A stretch of DNA of 64,000 nt, taken from Bacteroidales bacterium (lineage in GTDB: Bacteria; Bacteroidota; Bacteroidia; Bacteroidales; Rikenellaceae). The translations under genes were made by a program, and so were the position numbers. Below are positions 9,164 to 17,514 of the stretch, piece by piece. The notes under the pieces are model-generated. The model worked only from the letters and a program-made list of their open reading frames with translations. It was not told where the DNA came from and ran no database searches. The DNA lies in contig CAJTFS010000002.1 in assembly GCA_910575495.1 (NCBI GenBank), positions 434,001 to 498,000 on the forward strand, written 5' to 3'. Position 1 is the stretch's first letter. Each line of letters begins with the position of its first letter.

Positions 9164-10294
9164 CTACAACGCGGCACTCGACGAAAAATCCATTCTGCTT
9201 CGCGCGCGAACAGCCGCATTCAATCGCTCCATGAAGTCGTAAGCAGTGCGGCTGTCGATCGGAACGGGATTGTTTTTCAGTCTGTTCAAATTGATATTGG
9301 ACACGATCACCTCCGGATCGAACGACTCATCCGAAATTCGGGGAGCCAGACCGAGCGCATAAACATAATTCCGGAAACAAACTTCCGGCTCGTCGTCAAG
9401 ACCCAATATATTCTGCAACGAACGGATATGCCCGTTCCGGATATTGTAACCCGCTATATAGGGAAACAGCAAAGCCACCGCATGTCCATGCGGATACCCG
9501 TAATAAGAGGTGAACGGATAGGAAAACGCATGCGGAGCGGTCGTCTTTGTGATATTGATAGCTCGGCCGGCCCAATATGCCCCCTCGGAAACCTTATCGC
9601 GGACTTCGGGCGTAGGGGCACTGACTGCAACCGGCAGATTCGGCCACAATAAAGTTATCGCCCGACGGGCAAAACATTCCGATTCTTCGGTTGCATTTAC
9701 ATTCCAAAATGCCTCGATGGCCTGGGCGAGCGCATCGAAACCGGTGCAGGCCGTCAGATAAGGCGGATTGTCGTAGGTAAAAGGCGGATACACGATCACC
9801 TTATCCGGTAAAATACTGTCATGTTCCACCGAATACTTCACCTTGTTGCGATATAACACAGCGAATCGGGTTGCTTCGCTTCCGGTTCCGGCAGTTGTCG
9901 GAAGAACGATCAAAGGAAGCAATTCACCATCTTTTCTGTAATTTCCGGTATCGATCTCACCTACATAAGCATGGAAGAAACGCAAAAGTTTGGCCATATC
10001 CAATACGCTGCCGCCACCGACAGCAACGACAGCCGAAATAGGAAAAGCGCCGAACAAAGAGAGACCTCGCTGCAAATCGGGCTCCCTGGGATTTTCTTCG
10101 AAATCGAAAAATTCGGACACAGAAATACCCAATGCCTTGAAAATCGCATCAAAATGCCGCTTTGCACCGCAGGCTTCATACGATCTCTTTCCTCGCACCA
10201 AAAGAATATGCCTGCCGGCATATTGTTCCAATGCCGGCAGCAACTCATCGATGGACGCACTACCCCTGTATGCAATCTGCGCCATATCAACCAT
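9164..10294 (-). CDS. Iron-containing alcohol dehydrogenase, probable phosphonoacetaldehyde reductase
   Basis: A 376-residue group III alcohol dehydrogenase. The NAD(P)-binding GGGS is at 93-96, TTAGTGSE at 133-140, and the metal ligands are D187, Q191, H255 and H269 (in TTAPHAFSY and YPHGHAV). In phosphonate gene clusters the enzyme of this family next to phosphonopyruvate decarboxylase (PhpC-like) reduces phosphonoacetaldehyde to 2-hydroxyethylphosphonate. Here it begins two bases after the decarboxylase stop, so that role is the natural reading. A PhnW-type aminotransferase, which would give 2-aminoethylphosphonate instead, is not present in the window. Confidence 0.88.
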   Translation of the reverse strand: MVDMAQIAYRGSASIDELLPALEQYAGRHILLVRGKRSYEACGAKRHFDAIFKALGISVSEFFDFEENPREPDLQRGLSLFGAFPISAVVAVGGGSVLDMAKLLRFFHAYVGEIDTGNYRKDGELLPLIVLPTTAGTGSEATRFAVLYRNKVKYSVEHDSILPDKVIVYPPFTYDNPPYLTACTGFDALAQAIEAFWNVNATEESECFARRAITLLWPNLPVAVSAPTPEVRDKVSEGAYWAGRAINITKTTAPHAFSYPFTSYYGYPHGHAVALLFPYIAGYNIRNGHIRSLQNILGLDDEPEVCFRNYVYALGLAPRISDESFDPEVIVSNINLNRLKNNPVPIDSRTAYDFMERLNAAVRARSRMDFSSSAAL

Positions 10295-10296
10295 TG

Positions 10297-11421
10297 CTAT
10301 TTCAGAAACTCCATCAACGCTTTCTTATTTTCAACGGGAGCGACCGTCGGACGCCCCAAATCGGCACGAGCACCTTTGCAAACCTTCACTTCGAGCAATA
10401 CGGGACCTTCCGCTGCCCGCAGTTCCGCCAACGCGGATTCCAGACTTCCGGCATCCGCAACCGATTTGACGGTCCTATAACCGCAAGCCGTTGCTATCTG
10501 CAGAAGATCCATTCGCAAAGCCACGGTAGGCTGTCCACCGACCGAGTCATGCGCCCCGTTATTGAACACGACGTGGATATAATTAGCCGGTTTATTATCT
10601 CCGATGATGGCCATGGACCCCATATGCATCAGTACGGCCCCGTCACCGTCAAAACAGAAAACCTTCTTATCCGGCTTCCGGAGTGCTATACCCAAAGCGA
10701 TCTGCGAGGCATGCCCCATGGAACCGACCGTAAGAAAATCGCGATGATGACCTTGGTTCCGAGCTTCCCGGAACTCGAACAGCTCCCGAGAAATCATGCC
10801 GGTAGTCGAAACCGCTGCATCCTCCGGCGCCATGGAGGCAGCCACGATTCGGATGGCCTCCTCTCTGTTCAACGACAAACAGACATCGTCTTTTTTCTGC
10901 AGCGAGTAATTCTCGAACGTTCCTTTACGGATAACCAACGCAAACGGCTCGCCGGTACGATCCATATAAACTTTGGCTTCCTCGATCTGTCGGGAAGCCT
11001 CGTCTGCATCCTGCGACAATACCGCATGCTCGATTCCCATGGTTTCCAACAGCGGAAGCGTCACCTTGCCCTGCTTGACATGCTGCGGCTCGTCCTTGAC
11101 TCCAGGCTCTCCCCGCCATCCGATCAACAACAGCATGGGAACATTATACACTTCCTTGTCGGAAAGCGACAACAATGGATTCACAGCATTACCCAAACCG
11201 GAATTTTGCATATATACCACCGGAATCCGCCCTGTAGCCAAATGATGACCGACAGCCAATCCTACGGCTGCACCCTCGTTGGCAGGTATGATATTATCGC
11301 TCGTTGAGGAGGTATCCGTAATATATGCACACATCGCTTTCAACAACGAATCGGGCACACCGGTAAAAAAATCCATCTGCAACGAACGCAGCTTCTCTAC
11401 AAAGAATTCAGGACTAATCAT
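10297..11421 (-). CDS. Phosphonopyruvate decarboxylase
   Basis: A 374-residue thiamine-diphosphate enzyme that decarboxylates phosphonopyruvate to phosphonoacetaldehyde, making the unfavourable PEP mutase reaction run forward. The cofactor-activating glutamate is E49 (PANEGAAVGLA), and the Mg-diphosphate motif runs from GDG at 259-261 to NN at 287-288. The N-terminal FFTGVPDSLLK is characteristic of the family, and the roughly 375-residue length separates it from the 550-residue acetolactate-synthase group. It lies 12 bp downstream of the PEP mutase fusion gene and 2 bp upstream of the dehydrogenase. Confidence 0.93.
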   Translation of the reverse strand: MISPEFFVEKLRSLQMDFFTGVPDSLLKAMCAYITDTSSTSDNIIPANEGAAVGLAVGHHLATGRIPVVYMQNSGLGNAVNPLLSLSDKEVYNVPMLLLIGWRGEPGVKDEPQHVKQGKVTLPLLETMGIEHAVLSQDADEASRQIEEAKVYMDRTGEPFALVIRKGTFENYSLQKKDDVCLSLNREEAIRIVAASMAPEDAAVSTTGMISRELFEFREARNQGHHRDFLTVGSMGHASQIALGIALRKPDKKVFCFDGDGAVLMHMGSMAIIGDNKPANYIHVVFNNGAHDSVGGQPTVALRMDLLQIATACGYRTVKSVADAGSLESALAELRAAEGPVLLEVKVCKGARADLGRPTVAPVENKKALMEFLK

Positions 11422-11433
11422 TTTTCAGTAAAA

Positions 11434-12735
11434 CTACTTTGTACCGGGAATCAGTTCGAGAATCTCTTTGACCGGCATACATAACGAATTGGCCTCATAG
11501 GAACGACCATGGGCGAGAATGGATTTTGCCGTATCGACCATGGCGGGATAAGCGCTCCGCAACATGTGGTTGGCATAAATAACCACATTAACGCCCCACT
11601 CGGCCAATTCCTCTTCGGCGATATGATTGTACGTCGTCGGTACGACCACTATGGGAACCGATGAATTGACTTTGCGCAATGCCGTGCAGAACTCCTTTAT
11701 GTCCGCTCCCGACTTGTCTTTGCTATGAATCATGATGCCGTCCGCACCGGCTTCGATATAAGCAAGCGCCCGCTCCATTGCATCCGCCAGGTCTTTGCCT
11801 GCGATAAAACTCTCGATACGTGCAATGATCATGAAATCATCCGTAATCTGAGCGTGTTTGCCGGCTCTTATCTTGTTGCAGAAACCTTCGATCGAATCCT
11901 GCGTCTGAACGGCATCCGTACCGAAAAGAGAATTCTTTTTCAGACCTATTTTATCTTCGATGATAACAGCAGAAATGCCCAGGCGCTCCAATGTACGTAC
12001 CGTGAAAACGAAGTGCTCGATCTTGCCACCCGTATCACCATCGAAAATAACCGGTTTGGTCGTACATTCAAGCGTATCGTTAAGATCGTGCAGGCGCGTA
12101 GTCAGATCGACGGCCTCGATGTCGGGTTTTCCTTTGGATACCGAATCCGTCAGACTGCTCGACCACATTCCGTCGAACTCCCGCTTGATGCCGTTGACCT
12201 CCACGTTCGTATGTTCGATGATCAAACCCGTCAGTCCGCAATGCGATTCGCAGATACGCACGATTTTTTTCGCCGATATCAAACGTTTCAGACGTTTCAG
12301 ACGAATATCGGGCGTCGTACCGATCTCCTTGAGTTTCTCGTTCAGCTGCGTAGACGATATGCCTTTCGTATAAGGCACGTCGATCACTTTTCCGCCCCAT
12401 TTCGCAAGCACGTCGATTACTCGCTGACGAGTCTCTTTCTGAACACCTTCTTTCCAATCGTCGCCATGCACTACATAATCGGGCTTGAGTTTCTCCAGAT
12501 TCGGCACATAGTCCAACGTAGTCTGAGGAATCACCTCCGACACACCTTTCAGATTCTGCACAACCAATGCGCGTTGTTCATAATTCAGATACGGAAGTCG
12601 TTTGTAGCTGGCGATAGCGGCATCTGTCAACACCCCCACAATCACGCGGCCGTACTTACAGGCCTCGGAAATGATATTCAAATGCCCGGGATGAATAATG
12701 TCGGCACTCATACCGACGTAAACGGTTTTTTCCAT
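11434..12735 (-). CDS. Fusion of phosphonate cytidylyltransferase (PntC-like) and phosphoenolpyruvate mutase
   Basis: A 433-residue two-domain protein. Residues 1-135 are a cytidylyltransferase of the glycerol-phosphate type, with HPGH at 15-18 and GISST at 125-129. Residues about 150-433 are PEP mutase, with the diagnostic [10 protein letters not shown] at 260-269 and the metal-binding DGDTGG at 232-237. The mutase forms the C-P bond (PEP to phosphonopyruvate). The N-terminal domain matches the PntC class, known to activate phosphonates as CMP conjugates for transfer to glycans or lipids. The frame opens at 12783, but the domain starts at MEKTVYVGM, so I placed the start at 12735. A structured leader element lies just upstream. 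This gene defines the operon as phosphonate-making. Confidence 0.94.
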   Translation of the reverse strand: MEKTVYVGMSADIIHPGHLNIISEACKYGRVIVGVLTDAAIASYKRLPYLNYEQRALVVQNLKGVSEVIPQTTLDYVPNLEKLKPDYVVHGDDWKEGVQKETRQRVIDVLAKWGGKVIDVPYTKGISSTQLNEKLKEIGTTPDIRLKRLKRLISAKKIVRICESHCGLTGLIIEHTNVEVNGIKREFDGMWSSSLTDSVSKGKPDIEAVDLTTRLHDLNDTLECTTKPVIFDGDTGGKIEHFVFTVRTLERLGISAVIIEDKIGLKKNSLFGTDAVQTQDSIEGFCNKIRAGKHAQITDDFMIIARIESFIAGKDLADAMERALAYIEAGADGIMIHSKDKSGADIKEFCTALRKVNSSVPIVVVPTTYNHIAEEELAEWGVNVVIYANHMLRSAYPAMVDTAKSILAHGRSYEANSLCMPVKEILELIPGTK

Positions 12736-12760
12736 AATGCTTTTCTGTTCTTGCTTGCTC

Positions 12761-12825
12761 TTCAATTTCTTGCAGCTTTTCACACCTCGGCAAAGTCCGA
12801 ATTCGTGCGGACTGGACTCGGCTTA
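12761..12825 (-). promoter_or_regulatory. Recurrent structured 5' leader element, copy upstream of the pepM fusion
   Basis: Read toward the gene: GCCGAG, then a hairpin AGTCCG / CGGACT, then TTTGCCGAGG, GTGAAAAG, and GCAAGAAATTGAA. The same order of blocks is found before the NUC nuclease, sufB, hslJ and DUF4199 genes, with different inner-stem sequences that remain paired. It ends 25 bases before the start codon. No phylum-type promoter is seen between it and the upstream stop at 12907. Confidence 0.55.
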
Positions 12826-12906
12826 AGAAAAGGTGCTGTTCATGGCGACCGGACTATTGTTGGAAACCTGTGTCATAACCGGCCGAGGACCGAGACCGAC
12901 AGACAA

Positions 12907-14871
12907 TCAAGCCGTCTCCTCAGCGTTTTTAATCTCCTGATCGTATTGTTCGAAAGCAGAGTTCTCGGACTTGTACTCGGGAACGGTGCGCTTCATCAGA
13001 CGGACCATTTCGGGAATATTGACGTCGCGGCCGAGCTCCTCCAGCCGGCACACGGCCTTGAGCGCATCGGCGTAATCGTACTCGCGGATTTTGGCGATGC
13101 GGATGCGGTCGTGCGACGTGGGCAGCGTATTCTCCTTGCTGGCGAGGACCTCCTCATAGAGCTTTTCGCCCGGACGCAGGCCGACATACTCGATCCGGAT
13201 GTCCTTGCCGACTTCGAAACCGGCCAGGTGGATCATCTGCTCGGCCAGATGGACGATCTTGACGGGTTCGCCCATGTCGAAGACGAAAATCTGGTTGCCC
13301 GAAGAGATGGTCGCCGCCTCCATGACCAGTCGGCAGGCCTCGGGAATGGTCATGAAGAAACGCTCGATCTCGGGGTCGGTGACCGTAACGGGACCGCCCG
13401 CAGCGATCTGCTCGCGGAAGCGGGGAATGACCGAACCGTTGGAACCCAGCACGTTGCCGAAACGCGTGGTGACGAACTTGGTGCAACCCTTGACGACACC
13501 CTTCTCGACGGCCAGACCCAGCGACTGGATGTAGATTTCGGCGAGCCGCTTGGTGCAGCCCATGATATTGGTCGGATTGACGGCCTTGTCGGTGGAGATC
13601 ATCACCATGCTCTCCACGCCGTATTCGATACACTTGTCGGCCACGTTGCGCGAACCGGCCACGTTGACCAGCACCGCTTCGCACGGGTTCTCCTCCATGA
13701 GCGGCACATGCTTGTAGGCCGCCGCGTGGAACACCACCTGCGGATGGTAGGTGCGGAAGACGTAGTCCAACCGCGTAGGGATGCGGACATCGCCGATGAC
13801 GGGCACGAAATGGAGGTCGGAGTGCTCGTCCTCGAACTCGAGACGCAGGTTGTGCAAGGGAGTTTCGGCGTTGTCGAAGAGAATCAGCCGGCGGATCCCG
13901 AACTTCACCAGCTGGCGGCACAGTTCCGAACCGATCGACCCGGCCGCACCGGTCACCAACACGACCTTGTCCTTGAAGTTGGCGACGATCTCCTTCATCG
14001 AGATTTCGATCTCGGGACGCCCCAGCAGATCTTCGATCTTGATTTTGCGGATGCTCGACAGATTCAGCAGCTTGCCGCCCTCGATCTCGTCGATCACGGG
14101 AGCGATCAGCATCTTGATGTTGTACTGCTGGCAATACTTGACCAGGCGCTGCTGCTCGGACTGCGCATCGGTATGGTAGGCGAACAACACGGCGTCGATG
14201 TCATAACGCTTGCACAGATAATCGAGGTTTTCGCCCGTATTGAAATAGTAGATCGGACGCCCCGAAGCCGTATGCCCTTTGAGATGCTTGCCATAGGTGA
14301 GAAAACCGGCCACATGGTAGTGGCTGGAGTGGCTCAGACGCGTTACGAGGCCCACCGACTTGTCGCTGTTGCCGTAGATGAGCACGCGGCACAGCGAGTT
14401 CTGCTCCTTGACGCGCTTTTTCAGGATGTCGTAGACGAGGATCATCGCCACGCGAAGAAGCACCAGGAGGAAGATCGTGATGGCCACGTCGCAGAACAGA
14501 ATTCCGATGAAAATCGGCATTGCCATGTCGATGGAACCGGTCAGCCACAAGAACAGGCCCAACAGCGCATCCTTGCCGAAAACAGCCAGGCAGATCGCGC
14601 CGATGTCGCGCAACGTCGAATAACGGATGATGGTGCGGTAAGTCCTGAAAGCCACGAACGTCAACAGCGAAAAGAGCGCGGCGCCGAGCATCCACAGCAA
14701 CATGAACCGCCGGCCGAAACTATGATAGGTCCACAAGTCGCACACCAGCAGCACCGTCAACGACGATGCGATCGACGCAGCCACGTCGCAGCCCAATATC
14801 AGCCACGCGTTGAGATAGCGATCCGCCAGAAATTTTCGAAAAAAGGCATCCCTGTTTATCATAAAATCCAT
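12907..14871 (-). CDS. Membrane-anchored nucleotide-sugar 4,6-dehydratase (CapD/PglF/WbpM type)
   Basis: A 654-residue protein: four N-terminal transmembrane helices, a first CoA-binding-like Rossmann domain, then a catalytic SDR domain with GAAGSIGS at 308-315, the active-site STDKA at 426-430 and M437/K442 in IMGCTKR. This architecture belongs to PglF/FlaA1-type UDP-N-acetylglucosamine 4,6-dehydratases, which make UDP-2-acetamido-4-keto-2,4,6-trideoxyhexose at the membrane. It heads the polysaccharide operon and probably supplies the DegT aminotransferase. The frame extends to 14916 and another ATG lies at 14862; I chose 14871 because the extra N-terminal residues do not look like family sequence, but the start is uncertain. 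A 171-base gap separates it from the pepM fusion. Confidence 0.9.
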   Translation of the reverse strand: MDFMINRDAFFRKFLADRYLNAWLILGCDVAASIASSLTVLLVCDLWTYHSFGRRFMLLWMLGAALFSLLTFVAFRTYRTIIRYSTLRDIGAICLAVFGKDALLGLFLWLTGSIDMAMPIFIGILFCDVAITIFLLVLLRVAMILVYDILKKRVKEQNSLCRVLIYGNSDKSVGLVTRLSHSSHYHVAGFLTYGKHLKGHTASGRPIYYFNTGENLDYLCKRYDIDAVLFAYHTDAQSEQQRLVKYCQQYNIKMLIAPVIDEIEGGKLLNLSSIRKIKIEDLLGRPEIEISMKEIVANFKDKVVLVTGAAGSIGSELCRQLVKFGIRRLILFDNAETPLHNLRLEFEDEHSDLHFVPVIGDVRIPTRLDYVFRTYHPQVVFHAAAYKHVPLMEENPCEAVLVNVAGSRNVADKCIEYGVESMVMISTDKAVNPTNIMGCTKRLAEIYIQSLGLAVEKGVVKGCTKFVTTRFGNVLGSNGSVIPRFREQIAAGGPVTVTDPEIERFFMTIPEACRLVMEAATISSGNQIFVFDMGEPVKIVHLAEQMIHLAGFEVGKDIRIEYVGLRPGEKLYEEVLASKENTLPTSHDRIRIAKIREYDYADALKAVCRLEELGRDVNIPEMVRLMKRTVPEYKSENSAFEQYDQEIKNAEETA

Positions 14872-14944
14872 ATCGACGTCTTCTGTTTTTAAAACTTTTC
14901 CTGCAACGACTGCCAAACAAAAGCCGTTCCCGAAAAAGCATTTT

Positions 14945-14995
14945 TCAGTTGTTTCTTACCGATACGCATATCGGCCTGTCTGCCCTCGGCGGGCA
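14945..14995 (-). promoter_or_regulatory. Partial or degenerate leader element upstream of the dehydratase gene
   Basis: Gene-sense reading gives GCCGAGGGCAGA, as in the NUC nuclease leader, then a perfect 6-bp hairpin CCGATA-TGCG-TATCGG. The 3' conserved block seen in other copies is not obvious. It lies inside the long leader predicted for the polysaccharide operon. Confidence 0.35.
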
Positions 14996-15429
14996 CCGAA
15001 AGCCGCGCTTCACAGCGCTGCAACCGGATTTTCCTGCTCCCATACGTTTCTTCAGACGGTTGGAGCGAACCCGAACCGCACTGCGGGCCGGACACCCGAC
15101 CTCCGAGCGAGCGACCGAAACGGATTCGCGTTACACCAAAACGCACGGCCTAAACATGGGTCTTATACCCTTTCAAGCACGATCGGAGCCTCTTTTCCCG
15201 AGCTCGGCAGGCACGTGCGGCGAAACGTCACGAAACCGATCCGCCACGCTACGGCCGACGGATTCCGCTTCATTTACCCGAGTCCCGACACGAAGCCCGG
15301 GCATCCGCCGGATTGCTCCCGAGCAACGCAAAATATTGGGAATCAACCGACGACAGACGGATTCCTTTACGCATCGTTTCGCAAACCGATCCGTACCGAA
15401 CTGCGGGTAAAAGTTTGAATTAACGAGTG

Positions 15430-15461
15430 TAAAGGTATGAAAAAGCTACGATAATAGCAAA
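15430..15461 (-). promoter_or_regulatory. Predicted promoter of the polysaccharide operon
   Basis: On the minus strand a TTTG (-33) is followed after 20 bp by TACCTTTA (-7), one base from the TAnnTTTG consensus of Bacteroidetes sigma factor. Transcription would start near 15424 and leave a leader of about 550 bases before the dehydratase start. The 15424-14872 leader holds no protein gene that I recognise. Confidence 0.6.
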
Positions 15462-16088
15462 CGACGGAGGAATGTTTTTCTACCCCCCCCATAAAATAAA
15501 TAAACATCTACAGACCAATAATTTACGCCATCAGATACAATGAAAAGATTTTTATCTGCTCTTTTCCGATCCGCCGAACGGACCGGGAAATAGTTATTTT
15601 AATATTTTAAAATAGCGATTTTTGATTCGAACTATTTAATATATCATTGCATTATAAATAAAAATAAATATTAATCCAAATAAGAAAGGAGTGTTGTTCG
15701 AAGAACCGAAACACGTTCGGAAACTGCGAATCGGGCATGCGTCCAATGCGCATAATTTGGCAGACTTGGCAGTTATAACAACAACGAGGATACACGACCT
15801 TTCCGACCGGGTGAGTACATGTCCGGTTCGAGTTTTTCCCATCTTGGGGTTATTGCCCCGCAAACGGCGGAAAAGATTTCCGCGCCCGGGCGGTCAGCAC
15901 CCGGGCGCTTCGGGACCGGGGGGGGGCTGGGGCCCCGAAAGATATTAGCGAGAGAGGAAGAGGAAGAGGAAGAGGAAGAGGAAGAGGAAGAGGAAGAGGT
16001 GTGGAAGCATGGGCAGCTCGCGCGATATAAGCGGCCGGGGGGGGGCAAGCGATGCAGGTGGCGGACAATGGGCAAATAGGCAATGGGC
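15462..16088. other. AT-rich to low-complexity spacer upstream of the polysaccharide operon
   Basis: No gene is recognised. It contains a C8 run at 15483-15490, an AT-rich block at 15597-15680, a small hairpin GTTCGAAGAAC around 15696, and the G9 / hexamer / G9 array described separately. Small frames exist (including one encoding a poly-glutamate run across the hexamers) but show no domain or credible start. Confidence 0.6.
15918..16045. repeat. G9 tract - (GAGGAA)7.7 array - G9 tract
   Basis: Nine guanines at 15918-15926, an uninterrupted GAGGAA hexamer array at 15954-15999 (seven full units plus four bases), and nine guanines at 16037-16045. All three are simple-sequence tracts prone to slipped-strand change. 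They lie between the terminator of the nuclease operon and the promoter of the polysaccharide operon. Confidence 0.9.
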
Positions 16089-16122
16089 AAAAAAAAACGG
16101 CCCGGCAAAGGGCCGGGCCGGA
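16089..16122 (-). terminator. Rho-independent terminator of the nuclease/TonB operon
   Basis: An 8-bp stem GGCCCGGC / GCCGGGCC with a five-base loop is followed on the minus strand by nine thymines (A9 at 16089-16097 on the plus strand). It is about 60 bases past the last stop of the operon. Confidence 0.88.
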
Positions 16123-16182
16123 AACGCGAACCGGAATCCGCCGGTGCCGGACAGGCACCGGGGAAACCGGAAACGGTTCGGA

Positions 16183-17490
16183 CTACTCGTCGTACTCGCC
16201 GCTGCCGTCCTTGACAGGCGGATTGTAGGAAGACTGCGGGGTATTCTTGTCGATCCACTCCTGCGTGAGCAACGAATCCTTGGGGAAATCGAGGTCCTCG
16301 ATGCGGTTCACCGTAATCTGGTACTGGGCGTACTGGTTCAGACGGGTGGAATAGATGCTGTAGATGCCCAACACGTTGCCGACCGTACCGTGGCGCGGAA
16401 CGGGCTGCATGGCGAAACGCGCGTAACCGCTCGTACGGATGGAATAGACGCCCGGATCGGCCGATCCGGAAGCGCTGTCGTTGAGCGTCATCAGCACGGC
16501 ACCGTAGAGACTGGCATTATCGCGGCTGTAAGCCCAGTAGAACCACTTGCCGAAAACCGGCGAACCCGAATCGGTGACGATCCAGTTGGGGAAAGGATCG
16601 CCGTTGGTGCCGAAAGACGGAGCCTTCTGCTCGGGCTCCCACACGATATTGCCCTCGGCGTCGCGCACGATATTGCCCTCGGCATCGCGCTCCTCATCCT
16701 GGTAGGTGATGTTGGCGTAACGGATTTTCACCCCCTTGAAACGCATCAGACGGCCGTAGTCGTCGCGGCCCAGCTGGCTGTAGTTGGAAGCATCGACCTC
16801 CTTGACGTTGGTTGCGTCCAACTTGCAGGGCTCGCCCGGAAGCACGCGGTTGTAGGCGGGATTCGTCAGACTGCACCACAGATCGGGGCTCTCGAAGTTG
16901 GAATTGGCATAGTAACGGTCGCGCAGGCCCGCATTGAGGGCGTTGGAGGGCGCATCGCCCAGCGAAAGCATCATGCGGTAGTTGCCCAGGTAGAAATCCT
17001 TGAGCTTGACGTAGACCCACATGCTGTCGAACGTGTCGAGGTTGACGTTGAACGTGGTGTAGAGCGTACCGCAGAGCTTGAGCTCGATGGCGGCCGTGCC
17101 GTCGTCGATGTAGAGCGACTTGTAGATGTTGCCCTGCGAATCGGTCGAAATGACCTTGCCCTTGATATAGTAGCCGGCGGCTTCCTTCCAGAACTTCAGG
17201 TTGCCGGGATCGGTCTCGAACTCCGCCTCGACGGCCGATATGGGAGCACCCAGCTTGACGGTCTTGGTGTCCGACCAACTGTTGTTGGAACCGGTATTCT
17301 CCAACGAACCGAAATATTCGGAAGAGATGAACTTGTCCTTCACCTCCTTGATGGTTATGGGCTGGAGTCCCTCCAACTGCATGTCCTCGTCGGTCCATAT
17401 CTTGGCCGGCGCCGGCGTATCGAAGTCGTTGTAGCACCCGGCCATGAAGAACGCGAGCGCTGCGAACAGAAGTATCTTATTGGTTTTCAT
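16183..17490 (-). CDS. DUF5689-type surface lipoprotein
   Basis: A 435-residue lipoprotein with signal peptide and lipobox (AFFMAGC, Cys19). Residues about 95-200 carry an OB-fold-like region (GYYIKGKVISTD... IDDGTAAIEL) typical of DUF5689 proteins that accompany TonB receptors and secreted nucleases in Bacteroidetes. It is the last gene of the operon, 24 bp after the receptor gene. The likely site is the outer-membrane surface, possibly as a nucleic-acid-binding partner of the receptor; that role is inferred. The central region contains an exact eight-residue tandem duplication, RDAEGNIV twice, encoded by a 24-bp direct repeat at 16642-16689. Confidence 0.8.
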   Translation of the reverse strand: MKTNKILLFAALAFFMAGCYNDFDTPAPAKIWTDEDMQLEGLQPITIKEVKDKFISSEYFGSLENTGSNNSWSDTKTVKLGAPISAVEAEFETDPGNLKFWKEAAGYYIKGKVISTDSQGNIYKSLYIDDGTAAIELKLCGTLYTTFNVNLDTFDSMWVYVKLKDFYLGNYRMMLSLGDAPSNALNAGLRDRYYANSNFESPDLWCSLTNPAYNRVLPGEPCKLDATNVKEVDASNYSQLGRDDYGRLMRFKGVKIRYANITYQDEERDAEGNIVRDAEGNIVWEPEQKAPSFGTNGDPFPNWIVTDSGSPVFGKWFYWAYSRDNASLYGAVLMTLNDSASGSADPGVYSIRTSGYARFAMQPVPRHGTVGNVLGIYSIYSTRLNQYAQYQITVNRIEDLDFPKDSLLTQEWIDKNTPQSSYNPPVKDGSGEYDE

Positions 17491-17514
17491 AGTAAGTAGA
17501 ATCGCTTTTCGGGG

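Noticed and set aside
15386..15750. Possible invertible promoter, as in Bacteroides capsule loci
   Set aside because: I looked for paired inverted repeats around the operon promoter and found only short direct similarities (CCGATCCG) and small local hairpins, and no recombinase gene in the window.
15819..16079. Small plus-strand frame with a poly-glutamate stretch across the GAGGAA array
   Set aside because: The stretch only reflects the hexamer repeat; no ribosome site, promoter or domain was seen.
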